64,000 nucleotides of DNA from Haliclystus octoradiatus (GCA_916610825.1 OU744449.1:4323743-4387742); one strand, 5' to 3'; numbered from the stretch's first letter, positions 46,108 to 57,085 are shown. The notes: generated by a model not told the origin, from the letters alone. Program-made: numbers and translations.

Positions 46108-46309
46108 TATATTTTTGTACTTCCTGTACCCACATTCCTTCGTCGTATGATGCCTATTTTTAGACTAGAATCACATGATATTCATCTACTTCCTGTACCC
46201 ACATTCTTTCGTCGTATGATGCCTATTTTTAGAATGAAGATCACGTGATGTCTACGTGTTTCCTGTACCCATATTCCTTTGATCGTGCGAGCCCCTGTTT
46301 TATACTACT
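46108..46309 (-). repeat. Polinton right terminal inverted repeat with two 69-bp units
   Basis: Reverse complement of the left repeat but shorter by one 69-bp unit (about 202 against 272 bp). It ends ACTACT, followed by the TACAAA target duplication. Confidence 0.92.
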
Positions 46310-47013
46310 TACAAAACATATGTACGCCCACTGTTGGAAACGGTTTCACCAGTGTGGAATCCCTGTCTTCAAAGAGATATTGTTACAATAGAGAAAGTTC
46401 AAAGGCATTTAACAAGAAAAATGAACCCTTCAAGAGTAGACAGTTTGTATTACAAGTCATATCCTGAAAGACTAAAATATTACAATCTTGAATCGTTGGA
46501 AACTCGTAGAATTGAAAATGATTTAATTTTTATGTTTAAAATAACCCATAATATGGTCGATTTAGACATAAATAAGCTTTGCGATTTTGATATAAATAAA
46601 TACAACATGAGAGGAAACTCGTACAAATTAAAATCAAAATCAATCTCCAAGTTTAAATCCATTCAAAATGACTTTTGCAATCGTGTCATACCTTGGTGGA
46701 ATTCTCTGCCAGAAAAATGTGTTACTTCAAAGGACAGTGCCAGCATTCAAACGCTCTTTAGCTAGCATAGATCTAAATGCCTTGTAAATATTTTAGTACA
46801 AATGTCGTAACCTTTAAATTTTATCTTATAACCTTTTTAACTTAGCTAGATAGTTCTAAATGCCTTGTAAATATTTGAGTAGCAATTTTTGTTTGTAAAA
46901 CTTTTATCTTAATAACATATCTTAACTTTTTTAACGGCTTTACATAAGTGGGAACCACAAGTTTCCCTGTATTTCCCTGTCACCATTGTTGACAAATAAA
47001 ATACATACATACA
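46310..47013 (+). pseudogene. CR1-like LINE reverse-transcriptase end and 3' UTR, part 2
   Basis: The frame begins at the target duplication with TYVRPLLE and SPVWNP, then IEKVQRHLTRKM, ERLKYYNLESLETRR and DLIFMFKI, typical of the reverse-transcriptase C-terminal end of CR1/Jockey-group LINEs. It stops at about 46765. The 3' UTR contains a duplicated segment (CTAAATGCCTTGTAAATATTT twice, about 46772 and 46856). It ends in GACAAATAAAATACATACAT, a short microsatellite-like tail usual for CR1-type elements. The insert is 5'-truncated or decayed. Confidence 0.8.
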
Positions 47014-47135
47014 ACTATGACTCATAATTTCACTATGTTTCACGATGAATCATGTATACAATCAGGGGGCATAATAGGACTCATATTTTTGGCATCGGAG
47101 CCCGGGGGAGGTCAACTTCCATTTTATGTATATTG

Positions 47136-47139
<4 letters not shown>

Positions 47140-47167
<28 letters not shown>

Positions 47168-47560
47168 TGTATGTATCCCGGGGGGTAACTCCAGCTCGTC
47201 AGGGACGGGGGAGGTGCCACTTTGGAAAAAGGTTAAGTACCCAAAAAGTTCCAAAAATTCTGTTGATGCTACCCAAAAAGTGTTAGCAGGTTGATTGATA
47301 TTTAGTAAATACACAAAAATTCAAAAATTCTTTGAAAAGTCAAAAATAGGGTACCCAAAAGCTCAAAAATTTGATATATCATACCCAAAAAGTTTTTCCT
47401 CAGCTGGAACATGGACCAAAAAAAAGTGGCACGTCCCGTCATATGGGAGTTACCCCCCGTGGTATGTATGTATGTATGTATGTATGTATGTATGTATGTA
47501 TGTATGTATGTATTATGGTATGTATATTTGTATGTATCTATGTATGTATGTATGTATTTA
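47140..47560 (+). repeat. (TATG)n microsatellite split by a MITE
   Basis: GTATGTATG runs at about 47140-47176 and 47462-47514, with degenerate units to 47560. The middle is occupied by the MITE below. Confidence 0.85.
47177..47461. mobile_element. GGGGGGTAACTCC-ended MITE
   Basis: The ends CCCGGGGGGTAACTCC and GGGAGTTACCCCCCGTGG are inverted, with inner inverted GTGCCACTT/AAGTGGCAC. It is inserted in (TATG)n, with TATG repeats on both sides. Interior repeats of GTACCCAAAAAG occur. Related degenerate sequence is found near 60,400-60,600 and perhaps 59,740-59,970. Confidence 0.7.
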
Positions 47561-47714
47561 CGTTTGTGATAAAATATTTAGACCGTCTGGTAAATACAGG
47601 GATGAAGCATTCACCTATTTTTATTGTCCACAACAGTGAGTTCTCTCTTACAAATTGATAATAATATTAAATCTAAATTTTCAACAAAATATTTCAATTC
47701 AAAACCAAACTACT

Positions 47715-48002
47715 TTTTTGCGATTCGCTGCAGCGAAAAGTGAATCAAGCAAGCAAATCTTTTGAAAATGATGTTGTCATGACATTTTCAGCAAACAAGA
47801 TGGCGGGATGAAATTTGTAGCCTATATTGCTTTGTTGCCTGAAATTTGTAGCCTGTATTTCTGCAAATTGTGAATCTCCAGTCACCAAATAACGCAAACA
47901 AACACATGGCCTCTCAAGCGAACCCAGCGAACCAATGTTTTTCTCATGTGAGTATCGATCTTCCTTCCAATTTTAGACCAATCATTATATAAAATTGTTC
48001 AA
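47715..48002. mobile_element. Partial second copy of the Harbinger-derived sequence
   Basis: Almost identical to 23694-23977, from TTTTTTGCGATTCGCTGCAG to ATATAAAATTGTTCAAA, with a small insertion (AACCCAGCG) near 47920. It lacks both terminal repeats. It retains the reverse-strand LRYL.TGDSQ-type remnant region. Confidence 0.8.
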
Positions 48003-48159
48003 AAGCATTTCAGTCTGACATTTCTACAAAGTTGAGCTCATTGGGGCTAAACTCAATTTTTATGTTACTATCTAAAAGAAAAGCGAACAATAGTATACCG
48101 TCAATGCTTGGATACCGGCTTACTATAAAAATAATTGAGACGGTAACGCCCTATGTGGG

Positions 48160-48235
48160 CTGGTAGTTCAATGGCAGAATGCCGGCAGTCCCTGCGGGAG
48201 ACCGGGGTTCGATTTCTCAATTTCCTTGTCGGTTC
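48160..48235 (+). repeat. tRNA-derived SINE head or tRNA-Gly-like pseudogene
   Basis: TAGTTCAATGGCAGAAT fits an RNA polymerase III A box, and GGTTCGATTTC, at a tRNA-like distance, fits a B box. The region between resembles a tRNA-Gly, but the anticodon stem has a mismatch and the acceptor end does not close, so it is not called a functional tRNA. The sequence to about 48300 could be its SINE body. Confidence 0.5.
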
Positions 48236-48402
48236 ACGAATTTGTATTTTATCATGCATGTAACTTTGATGTAATAAAAGCTCATTGTAATTTCAACTAG
48301 ATGTACGTAAATGTGACTGCTTCGTTTCCACGCAAACAAGCTTTATATGTAAGCTCATGTGGTTGTATTTACAATAAAATTACGAAGTAAAAGAAAATTA
48401 CA

Positions 48403-48755
48403 CACACACACACACACACCGCGAAGGCATCGGTACCACATCACTCCTCTCCCCTGTTCTCTAGAAGAGTGTCTCTTTTCGCTGAGAGCACTGATGTTAA
48501 ATACTCTTTATTGATCTCAGCCACGACACTGCAGATCAATTTCATCAGATTTCATGGTAGATAGGTCTCGATTGTCAATGCGCAACGATACGCCGCAGCT
48601 ACTTACAATTCAATTCCCTCTGGACCATTCCATCCGCCATCATTATTAGATGGTACTCATTTGACCTTCGGGGAACTTGAACCACAGTCGATCAGATAAT
48701 ATGATTAGATCTGAATTTCGGTTGCTCTGCCATCTGAGCTAAATCCTCTCATCTA
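48403..48755 (-). mobile_element. tRNA-derived SINE with (TG)n tail
   Basis: On the minus strand, TAGCTCAGATGGCAGAGC (A box, about 48741-48724) and GGTTCAAGTTCC (B box, 48683-48672) form the head. About 250 bp of unrelated body follow, and it ends in a (TG)n tail, seen as (AC)n at 48403-48419 on the plus strand. The tRNA of origin is not certain. Confidence 0.6.
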
Positions 48756-49062
48756 GGCTTACTATACGAGCCTACAAACCGTATCACAGAACAAAATCAT
48801 ATTCCATAATAACCACACAATTACTGCATAATTATTAACCAATAGGATCAAAAACCGATTTATAAAGAAGAAGCTATCTACATAAAAAAACTGAATATGA
48901 TTAAATTATCTAATCATGGCTTCTGGTTACAAATTTCAATCTTACTTGAATATATTCCATTATTTTAATTTAGATCCCTGCAGCCACAGTAATTAAAACG
49001 AAACTTTACAACTCCATATATTTCACAATGAGTGTATTTCTAAAACAAAAACAAATTACAGT

Positions 49063-49078
49063 TTGTTTGTTTGTTTGT
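49063..49078. repeat. Short (TTTG)n run
   Basis: GTTTGTTTGTTTGTTTG-like sequence. The following 49080-49980 holds no convincing gene; a minus frame at 49270-49491 is short and may be LINE-derived, but I cannot support that. Confidence 0.5.
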
Positions 49079-49982
49079 AGTTTATTATAGACATTTAAAC
49101 AGCGATATACAAAGATTTGCTATGATATATATGTATATAGTGGTTACAGATTGGTTTTTACATTAATTTAGGCGGCTGATTCTTGATGTCTGTATTTTTA
49201 CTGTTATAATTTATTTATGACTCGTAATTTACTAGCTATTGCATTTTTGAAGGTTAGTCCGCTTAGGTCTTAAAATTTTGAGTACGTGTTGAGGAGGGCT
49301 GCTCCACGAAACGCAAATGACCGTTTTCCTCTAATTTCAGTTCTAACTTTTGGCAGGATGTATGGCTGCGTTCTTGTTGCATACTCCGATGGGGATGGAG
49401 AACATTTCTTTAAGATTGGGGTCATTACTTCCAGTGATTGATTTCTTTGCCATGCACAGAGTATGTAATTCAGAAATAGCTCTAATGTCAATCCAATTTA
49501 ATTGTAGAAACATGTCGTTCATAAAATCGAATTTCTACGACAATAAATACTCATAATAAATAATTGCAGCCCAATTTTGAAGGCCATTTTGAAGGCGGTT
49601 CAGACAGCAAGATGTTACAGTGTTTTACAGTAAGGCTGTCACAAAGTGCAGGTTCCTAGGATCCTGATTCCGGAAGGCCATCACAAAATCCGAATGTTCT
49701 CAATTATTTTCTGTGTTTTTTTATTTAAAATTTATAATTTTTGGATTTCGTGTCAAATTTTGGTGACATTTCTTCAGATTTACGAAACATTTAAAATTTT
49801 ATCTGGAAGGCTTTTAATTTCGCAACGTGGTTCCCTTAAGACGAAAACCTTTGTGACACCTTGGTTACAATGTTGTTGTCCATAATTTATTAATTTTTTC
49901 TATAAAACCTATATAATCTCAATAGAATCAATTATAGTATTGATAGTTATTTAATAATATATATAATAAATAAGAGAAAAAA

Positions 49983-50130
49983 TCAGACATTCATATTTGC
50001 TCATGCCAAGGCGATCATCAGGCAATTTAATCTATGGAAAAGATTAATGTTTTTTACAGATTAAATTGCTTGATGATCGCCTTGGCGTGAAACTAATAGT
50101 AGCAAATATGAATGTCTGATTTTTTCGTTT
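49983..50130 (+). mobile_element. Foldback element 1 with hammerhead ribozyme core
   Basis: Inverted arms (AATCAGACATTCATATTTGC / GCAAATATGAATGTCTGATT) pair over about 60 bp. The right arm holds the ribozyme at 50066-50105. The left arm, on the minus strand, has CTGATGATCGCC but lacks the 11-nt GAAA-to-cleavage segment, so only one arm is complete. Confidence 0.75.
50066..50105 (+). ncRNA. Hammerhead ribozyme candidate, minimal type I
   Basis: Stem I is TTGC/GCAA. The core TTGATGA has U in place of the first C. Stem II is CGCC-TT-GGCG flanked by U. GAAA is followed by stem III CT-AAT-AG and cleavage triplet GTA before GCAA (50101/50102). The C-to-U change would probably weaken activity. Confidence 0.6.
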
Positions 50131-50338
50131 ATTTATGATTTAATAGCTCTGCATTTATGGCATCGAACACCATTGAAACAGCAAAGACAACATAAGTACC
50201 AATAACATATATAGCTATATATAATCTAGCTTTCGTTTATTATTTGTCATCAAAAAAACGATCGATCTACAATCTGGTCTTTTCAATGTTTATCAATGTA
50301 TTATAGTTTTTTATTTACATATTTTCATTATGTTGATC

Positions 50339-50477
50339 AGCGATAAGAACAAGACACAATATTTTGCTACAGTTTCGATTTAATCTGAAATCATCTTCAG
50401 GCAGTAAGAAAGAGAATTTTAGATTAAATCAAAACTGTAGCAAAATATTGTGTCTTGTTCTTATCGCTGATCAACAC
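50339..50477 (-). mobile_element. Foldback element 2 with minus-strand hammerhead core
   Basis: The arms AGCGATAAGAACAAGACACA and its complement near 50455-50476 pair over about 40 bp. The minus-strand ribozyme-like motif is at 50364-50404. Confidence 0.75.
50364..50404 (-). ncRNA. Hammerhead ribozyme candidate
   Basis: On the minus strand: stem I TGC/GCA, CTGAAGA, stem II GATTT...AAATC, GAAA, then C-T-GTA and the GCA partner. The stem III loop is one base, far below the usual length, as in cooperative double hammerheads; activity is uncertain. Confidence 0.45.
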
Positions 50478-51024
50478 AATGTAATTATATTTTTATATAT
50501 TCTTAAAATATATCTTATTCAAGAATATTTACATATTATATAGTCAATTGTGTAATCTCTCTCGATAATTTGTTCTATTGACTATTGGATAGTCATAACT
50601 TTCTTACCACTCTCATATATATATATCACTATTATATTAATTATATCGTATTATATACTTTTCTATACTGTATCTATATACAATTGCGCGTCACTATATG
50701 TATTGTTATTATATTTCAATAAGAAAATGCACTATATAGAAATATCGAACTCAACTGATTTTTCAAAGATAAGAATAATGTCCATTGATTAACACGAGGC
50801 CATGGTAAATAGATGTTGGAATGTTGCTGGAATTTCGTTGTTGGGACATGGTTAGAGCTTGGAATAGATATTATTGTGATTATAAATAACATGACGTCGA
50901 ATTTCGGAATTCTTCTAAACTACATTTATTTCTTCTGTTCTCTTATTTATTAACCATCTGTTTAGTATAGTTCACAGTACGTGTATTGTAGATGATATTG
51001 AAGTCGCTATGAACTACGTCAATT

Positions 51025-51981
51025 TCATGTGCGTGTTTGATTCGGTCTTGTCCAGTTTCGAGGTTTTCTCAAAAAACGTTTAAATTTACTATGCTTAAAA
51101 CCATATATGATAGGATTATATAAAACACTAGCTTTGGCAAAATATGCTGGTATAGAAATTGCTGTATCAGAGATATAAACACCTGCCATTGCTAATACTG
51201 ACGCAACAGAATATGGTAACCAAGCAACAATAAATCCAACAACTAATATACACACAATTTTTAATAATTTTCTCTCCTCTGCAATTCTTCTGTTTCTTGT
51301 TAAAGTTTCATCTTTCCTCGAATTATTTTCAACAATAATATCTTCCGCAGGACAAACTTTATTACCGCTGACGCGTAATATGTTAATCACTTTACCATAA
51401 CAAAATATTATGACAAATAGTGGTACAATAAAATCTGTAAATAATATTGTAATTGTGAATGATACATCATTCCATTGTTTTGAATACCATTTAACAGCAC
51501 AGCTTGCAGCACTAGAGTCAGTTGCATAGCTTGACCATCCTAAGATTGGTAAAATACTCCAAAATAAGCCATAAAACCATGGTATTATTAAAATACCTAA
51601 AATTGTTGATATGGTACGATTTGGACGAATATAATTACTACGTACAATTCGATAACGTCCAATTGCTAACATAGCAAAATGTCCTATCGAACAAATTGAT
51701 AAAAAATGAGTTAAAAAACCAATAGATAAACATATTTTATTGTCTTTATCTTCATCCCAATTAAATACACGAACAGCGTTCAAACTGTAGGCTATAGATG
51801 ATTGTAAAAAATCAGCAATTGCCACACTAGCAATCAATGCATCATCGGCAGACCTTGTCTTCATCACTCTATTCCCAAAAAACCAAGCCACGATTAAATT
51901 CAAAAAAGAACCACAAACACATGTGAATAAAATAAAAAGTCCGTAGATATATTTTTCATGTTCACTTAAAGATAGCGCCAT
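51025..51981 (-). CDS. Intronless opsin-type G-protein-coupled receptor (host gene)
   Basis: 318 residues from the ATG at 51981; a longer frame begins with a GTG only. Seven hydrophobic spans are visible. TM3 ends AIGRYRIV (variant of DRY) and the TM3-ECL2 cysteines are present (NKICLSIG and SAASCAVKWY). TM6 has FIVAWLPY. TM7 has PAYFAKASVLYNPIIY with the retinal-binding-position lysine before NPxxY. The lysine, GWSSY in loop 2 and the NPIIYGF end identify an opsin; absence of introns is common for cnidarian opsins. Light reception through retinal is inferred. AATAAA-type sequence lies about 95 bp past the stop. The tripeptide after NPxxYGF is HSK, unlike NKQ or HPK. Confidence 0.88.
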   Translation of the reverse strand: MALSLSEHEKYIYGLFILFTCVCGSFLNLIVAWFFGNRVMKTRSADDALIASVAIADFLQSSIAYSLNAVRVFNWDEDKDNKICLSIGFLTHFLSICSIGHFAMLAIGRYRIVRSNYIRPNRTISTILGILIIPWFYGLFWSILPILGWSSYATDSSAASCAVKWYSKQWNDVSFTITILFTDFIVPLFVIIFCYGKVINILRVSGNKVCPAEDIIVENNSRKDETLTRNRRIAEERKLLKIVCILVVGFIVAWLPYSVASVLAMAGVYISDTAISIPAYFAKASVLYNPIIYGFKHSKFKRFLRKPRNWTRPNQTRT

Positions 51982-52002
51982 TCGTGAAGCTGTATATTCC
52001 AC

Positions 52003-52790
52003 AAATGGAGTGTTGTTTTGTGTATAGATATTGCGTCTCTACTGTCTTTGCTCTGTTTATTTTCCGTTTACCAAATTCAAAAGCTCAGCTACGCCTCCTT
52101 GTTTCTTTAGTTCATTTATAATAGAGAGGTCATATTCCTTTTAATCGGTTATAAACTTTTGAAATACTAAAACTTTTATTAACACGAGTTTACCAGATTT
52201 TTATTAAGATTTTACAAGAAGATATAATCTTACACTTCGTGACGTATTCATCAAGCTGTTAAATTCCATAGATTGACTAATCAGTCTTATCATCTATCAA
52301 AATCACTGTAGTATTGTTATGCAATCTCTGAATAATAATATACAACATCATACTGCTACAATCCAATGGTATTCATCTAAAGTCTTTAGATGGAGACAAC
52401 CATGCGCATTCGTGCAATATGCGGAAGAAAACAAGAAAGGTACCAATTAACGTTTCCTCGAGTTCAACTTTCGCAATGTCACGCGTAACGCTATAAAAAT
52501 TTCAAATGTCGTGCGTTCAACCACCATCACTTGAAAATATTTTTAAATTTAGATGTTGGCTTTGAAATCGTGCTGCTTTTGACACTGCACAGGCGATTTT
52601 TTTGAATAGCAAAAAGCGGGTTTAAAAGCCTTTCTTGCAAGTACGAAAATTTCGGAAGCTGATTGAAAGCTGTGATCTATGATCTACAAATAGAAATAAA
52701 GAATATATTTCAAATTTAACAAAAAAATCAAAAATATTGACATGTGAACATAATGCCCAATGCTTGTAAATAGCAGATCGGTAATAAATA
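52003..52790. other. Upstream region of the opsin; no gene seen
   Basis: AT-rich. It should contain the opsin promoter, but no TATA box or site could be assigned. Confidence 0.3.
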
Positions 52791-52798
52791 ATAATAGA

Positions 52799-53245
52799 GT
52801 CTACAAAGACATACCATTTTTGCTGTTGTTAATTAATCATCAGACAGAATACAAATAGACATACATACACACATAAAACCTAATTAAACTTATTTAATTG
52901 CAGTCCCTATTTCTAATCTATTGTGGTTACATTTTGCCTATAACTATCTTAACCATAATTAGCAAAAGGTCAGAACTTCTATCAAAATGTCGCTATGAGA
53001 ACAAATTTTACCTTTTTAAATTTTAAAGCATTAAAAACGTGATCAATCATACGGAGATGTAATAAGTAACAATACGTTAAATAATTAACAATAAAACTAT
53101 TATAATAAATAACAATGAGGACTGCAATTAAATAAGTTTAAATATGTTTTTTTGGTGTGTATGTTTTTAATTGTTTTCTGTCTGATGTTTATGTCTGAAT
53201 TATTTGTAATAGCAAAAATGTTGTGTCTTTCTTGACTCTAGTATT
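52799..53245. mobile_element. Decayed foldback element 3 with hammerhead remnants
   Basis: Arms about 52799-52909 and 53114-53245 are imperfect reverse complements (ATTTAATTGCAGTCC / GGACTGCAATTAAATAAG innermost). The reverse complement of the left arm has CTGTCTGATGA followed soon by ACAGCAAAAATG, that is stem I and core without the GAAA part. The right arm has CTGTCTGATG with no complete core. Confidence 0.6.
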
Positions 53246-53391
53246 ATTATTAAATAGAAATATAGATATTTATCAGTGTTGAAAAGACGTAAACAGGTCT
53301 GAGTTTTTTAGTGCTAGAGGCGTTGCGCCGAAAGTCCAATACGTCGAAAGTTCGTTACTTTTCGGTGCAACGGACTTTCGGCATATCGACC

Positions 53392-54033
<642 letters not shown>

Positions 54034-54092
54034 TGAGAGGTTCTTAATTTCGACTTCATTGTACTTAGTAGCGACAAATAAAACACACGATA

Positions 54093-54136
54093 GTCTGCAA
54101 CGGTTTCGATTTATTCTTAAATCATCGTCAGGCAAG
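54093..54136 (-). ncRNA. Hammerhead ribozyme candidate, left arm
   Basis: On the minus strand: CTTGC, CTGACGA, stem II GATTTA-AGAA-TAAATC, GAAAC, C, GTT, GCAGA. Stem I is TTGC/GCAG (one GU). The stem III loop is a single base, so cleavage would need dimerisation. Confidence 0.5.
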
Positions 54137-54233
54137 TGAAAGAGAGAGAGAACAGGTTTTACATCGTATTTATAGTTAGAAATTATTTACATGATCTATT
54201 GAAATTTGGGGCTCTATATACGACTATAACACA

Positions 54234-54992
54234 CTAAACAATACATGAAACATTATGACGGAAGGGATGGTCTGAAGCGGTACTAATTACGGATACAATA
54301 CAAAATAAATATGAAATAATAATTACTGTTATACAAAGAAAACAATGAAACAAAGAATAGAAAGTAAAATGTTCTACCAGAATGGTCATAGATATTTTAA
54401 ATTTTATTGTCCAGCAGGTGTTGATAATGAAAATATTGCCGACCTGAGTGGCCGACATAACTATAATCCAATAGTCACACAAAATATCATCAACGTTAAG
54501 GCATGAAAACAAGTAAATTAGGTATCGCTCCCAATCTTTAAGTTCAATTTCGTATCTATTCATTGCATCCACATTCTCTTTCCAATTTCCAATAATATAT
54601 TCCATTGATACAATACAAAACATAATTACAAATACTAATGAAACATTGATTAAAGTTGACGCCGGACAATCCAGATTTAAACAGAGGACATATTTACCAC
54701 GGCTATCTTGATCATTTGAAATTTCTTTGCATTTCAGCAGGGCGTTGATAACGAAAAAATTGCCGACCTGAATGGCCGACATAACTGCAATCCAACAGTC
54801 ACACGTAATGTTACCAACTTTAAGGCATGAAAACATTAGAAATTGCTTATAATCAATATTGCCATGTAAATGTCCATTTTGCAAATCTCGCTCTTCCTTC
54901 AGCTCTTTGGTACAAAATCCCATTAAATTTACGCAACACAGAACACTAAGGTTCATATCTCTCCAATGTAGTGAATTAAAATTAGTTCGCAT
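54234..54992 (-). CDS. Hypothetical two-module membrane-like protein inside the inverted repeat
   Basis: 252 codons from an ATG at 54992. Two related modules are visible. The first has FSCLKVGNITCDCWIAVMSA and then QVGNFFVIN. The second has FSCLNVDDILCDYWIIVMSA and then QVGNIFIIN. Each is followed by a hydrophobic stretch (LINVSLVFVIMFCIVS; FLCITVIIISYLFCIVS). The duplication is also clear in DNA (about 54419-54520 and 54739-54840). I recognise no family. It could be a captured host exon or an element gene; nothing shows expression. Confidence 0.4.
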   Translation of the reverse strand: MRTNFNSLHWRDMNLSVLCCVNLMGFCTKELKEERDLQNGHLHGNIDYKQFLMFSCLKVGNITCDCWIAVMSAIQVGNFFVINALLKCKEISNDQDSRGKYVLCLNLDCPASTLINVSLVFVIMFCIVSMEYIIGNWKENVDAMNRYEIELKDWERYLIYLFSCLNVDDILCDYWIIVMSATQVGNIFIINTCWTIKFKISMTILVEHFTFYSLFHCFLCITVIIISYLFCIVSVISTASDHPFRHNVSCIV

Positions 54993-55067
54993 TCCAAATC
55001 AATTGGAATGGCAAAACTTGTAGTCGCGATTGATAATTGATGTAAAACCTGTTCTCTCTCTCTTTCA

Positions 55068-55111
55068 CTTGCCTGACGATGATTTAAGAATAAATCGAAA
55101 CCGTTGCAGAT
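55068..55111 (+). ncRNA. Hammerhead ribozyme candidate, right arm
   Basis: Same as 54093-54136 in opposite orientation, with one base difference after the cleavage site (GCAGATTA against GCAGACTA). Core CTGACGA...GAAAC intact. Confidence 0.5.
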
Positions 55112-55148
55112 TATCGTGTGTTTTATTTGTCGCTACTAAGTATAATGA

Positions 55149-55401
<253 letters not shown>

Positions 55402-55471
55402 TTTATGTTTATCTAATAGCAGATAATATAGGGCTCTATGTCTTCATTTGACAGAGCGGTAAATAATAATA

Positions 55472-55626
55472 ATATATGGCGAAAGAGTCAAAGAATACAC
55501 ATTCTTTACTGTTACTCAAGTTGAATAAAAAGTTGAGTAAAAAATCTGTCTGAAGATCGCTGTGAAAAGCGTGAAACTTGAGTAACAGTAAAGAATGTGT
55601 ATTCTTTGACTCTTTCGCCATATATT
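55472..55626 (+). mobile_element. Foldback element with the best hammerhead candidate
   Basis: The arms 55472-55522 and 55575-55626 pair almost perfectly over 50 bp (ATATGGCGAAAGAGTC / GACTCTTTCGCCATAT at the ends). The pairing region covers the ribozyme's cleavage site. A (TAA)n tract starts immediately after it. A short minus frame here is only the inverted repeat and not a gene. Confidence 0.8.
55546..55588 (+). ncRNA. Hammerhead ribozyme, minimal type I
   Basis: Stem I CTGT/ACAG. Core CTGAAGA. Stem II CGCT-GTGAAA-AGCG, flanked by U on both sides. GAAA. Stem III C-TTGA-G. Cleavage triplet GTA at 55582-55584 before ACAG. All invariant bases outside the flanking U-U are present, which makes this the strongest ribozyme call in the window. 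Confidence 0.7.
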
Positions 55627-55629
55627 ATT

Positions 55630-56171
<542 letters not shown>

Positions 56172-56242
56172 TAAAAAAATTAATTATAGAGAGTGTAAAC
56201 TCAGATACACATATAATACAGAGCGCATTAGGCTATCTTATT

Positions 56243-56313
56243 ATATAATACGAGACAAAGATGAGGCCAAGCCAGAAAAAGGTTTTGCTCTTCATCTTTG
56301 TCTCGTATTATAT
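56243..56313. mobile_element. Short foldback without a ribozyme core
   Basis: TATAATACGAGACAAAGATGA (56243 on) and its complement TCATCTTTGTCTCGTATTATA (to 56313) enclose a 27-bp loop. The distal sequence resembles the arms of neighbouring foldbacks, but no CTGA...GAAA core is present. Confidence 0.7.
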
Positions 56314-56456
56314 CATTTATTTATGTCAATACAGTGAAAAGAAGCATACCAGCTCTTACAACCTCCTATAATATAAACAGAACATAACACAAATAACGCC
56401 GTACATGTAGCTTCGAATCTTTCGGATAGATTCTGTATTGTTATTAACTATTAAAA

Positions 56457-56583
56457 TGAGAGTCAAAAATGAAACATTCTAGATTTCAACAATCAAGTTG
56501 AAATAAATCGCCTGATGATCACCTTCTGGTGTGAAACTTGAAATCGCGGAAATCTAGAACTGTTTCATTTTTGACTCTCATTT
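56457..56583 (+). mobile_element. Foldback element with hammerhead in the loop
   Basis: GAGAGTCAAAAATGAAAC...TCTAGATTTC and GAAATCTAGA...GTTTCATTTTTGACTCTC form about 30 bp of stem. The loop carries the motif at 56508-56549 and a side hairpin (TTTCAAC/GTTGAAA). Confidence 0.75.
56508..56549 (+). ncRNA. Hammerhead ribozyme candidate
   Basis: Stem I CGC/GCG, core CTGATGA, stem II CACC-TTCT-GGTG with flanking U, then GAAA. The expected cleavage triplet is ATC at 56543-56545. Stem III has a C-A mismatch that weakens it. Confidence 0.5.
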
Positions 56584-56589
56584 CTATAA

Positions 56590-57085
56590 ATGCTCTGATT
56601 AATTTCATTGAGCACTATACCAAGAACTGGTGTGGAACAATCCACCTATTAATATTATTATATTATTATTATTAATATATTGTTATTAACTATACAGTAT
56701 AAATGGTTGTGATAGGGGGCCTTGGTAATATTCAACGTGGTAAAGAAATACGCATTGCACGCTTGAGAATACGCCGAATTGTTTTTTTTTTTCAATTTGG
56801 CAGAAATTGAGAGCTTGTTAGATTCGTATTTCTATTTTCATTCACCCAATAGTGTGCGACTGCTAATCGCTAAGGAAGCCTGACAAAGGACTATAGCCTA
56901 GCTCCACAATACCAACTATTTCGCTCTATATGAAAAAGCCGCTGGTAATATGGAGTACAGGGGCATGTGGCATAGGTCTAGCAGAGGACATATGCCCCAC
57001 CTTGTCCAAGATTTTGGCAAAATTTCAAGCACTGCCTTTGACAGGCAAGCCGCAATTCTATGTGGTTGCGCCCATGCAGAAGAAT
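56590..57085. other. No recognisable gene
   Basis: AT-rich with an ATTATT run near 56655-56690. The short opposed frames at 56916-57147 are each other's shadows and lack support. Confidence 0.35.

Larger units (their letters stand above)
32177..46309. mobile_element. Complete Polinton/Maverick element
   Basis: It is 14,133 bp long, starting AGTAGTATAAAACAGG and ending with its reverse complement, with the exact 6-bp duplication TACAAA at 32171-32176 and 46310-46315. AG...CT ends and 6-bp duplications are diagnostic of Polintons. It encodes protease, major and minor capsid proteins, integrase, packaging ATPase and DNA polymerase B, so it has the complete replication, integration and virion module. 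All major frames are open. Confidence 0.98.

Noticed and set aside
48160..48235. Functional tRNA-Gly gene
   Set aside because: Anticodon stem mismatch and no closed acceptor stem; treated as SINE or pseudogene.
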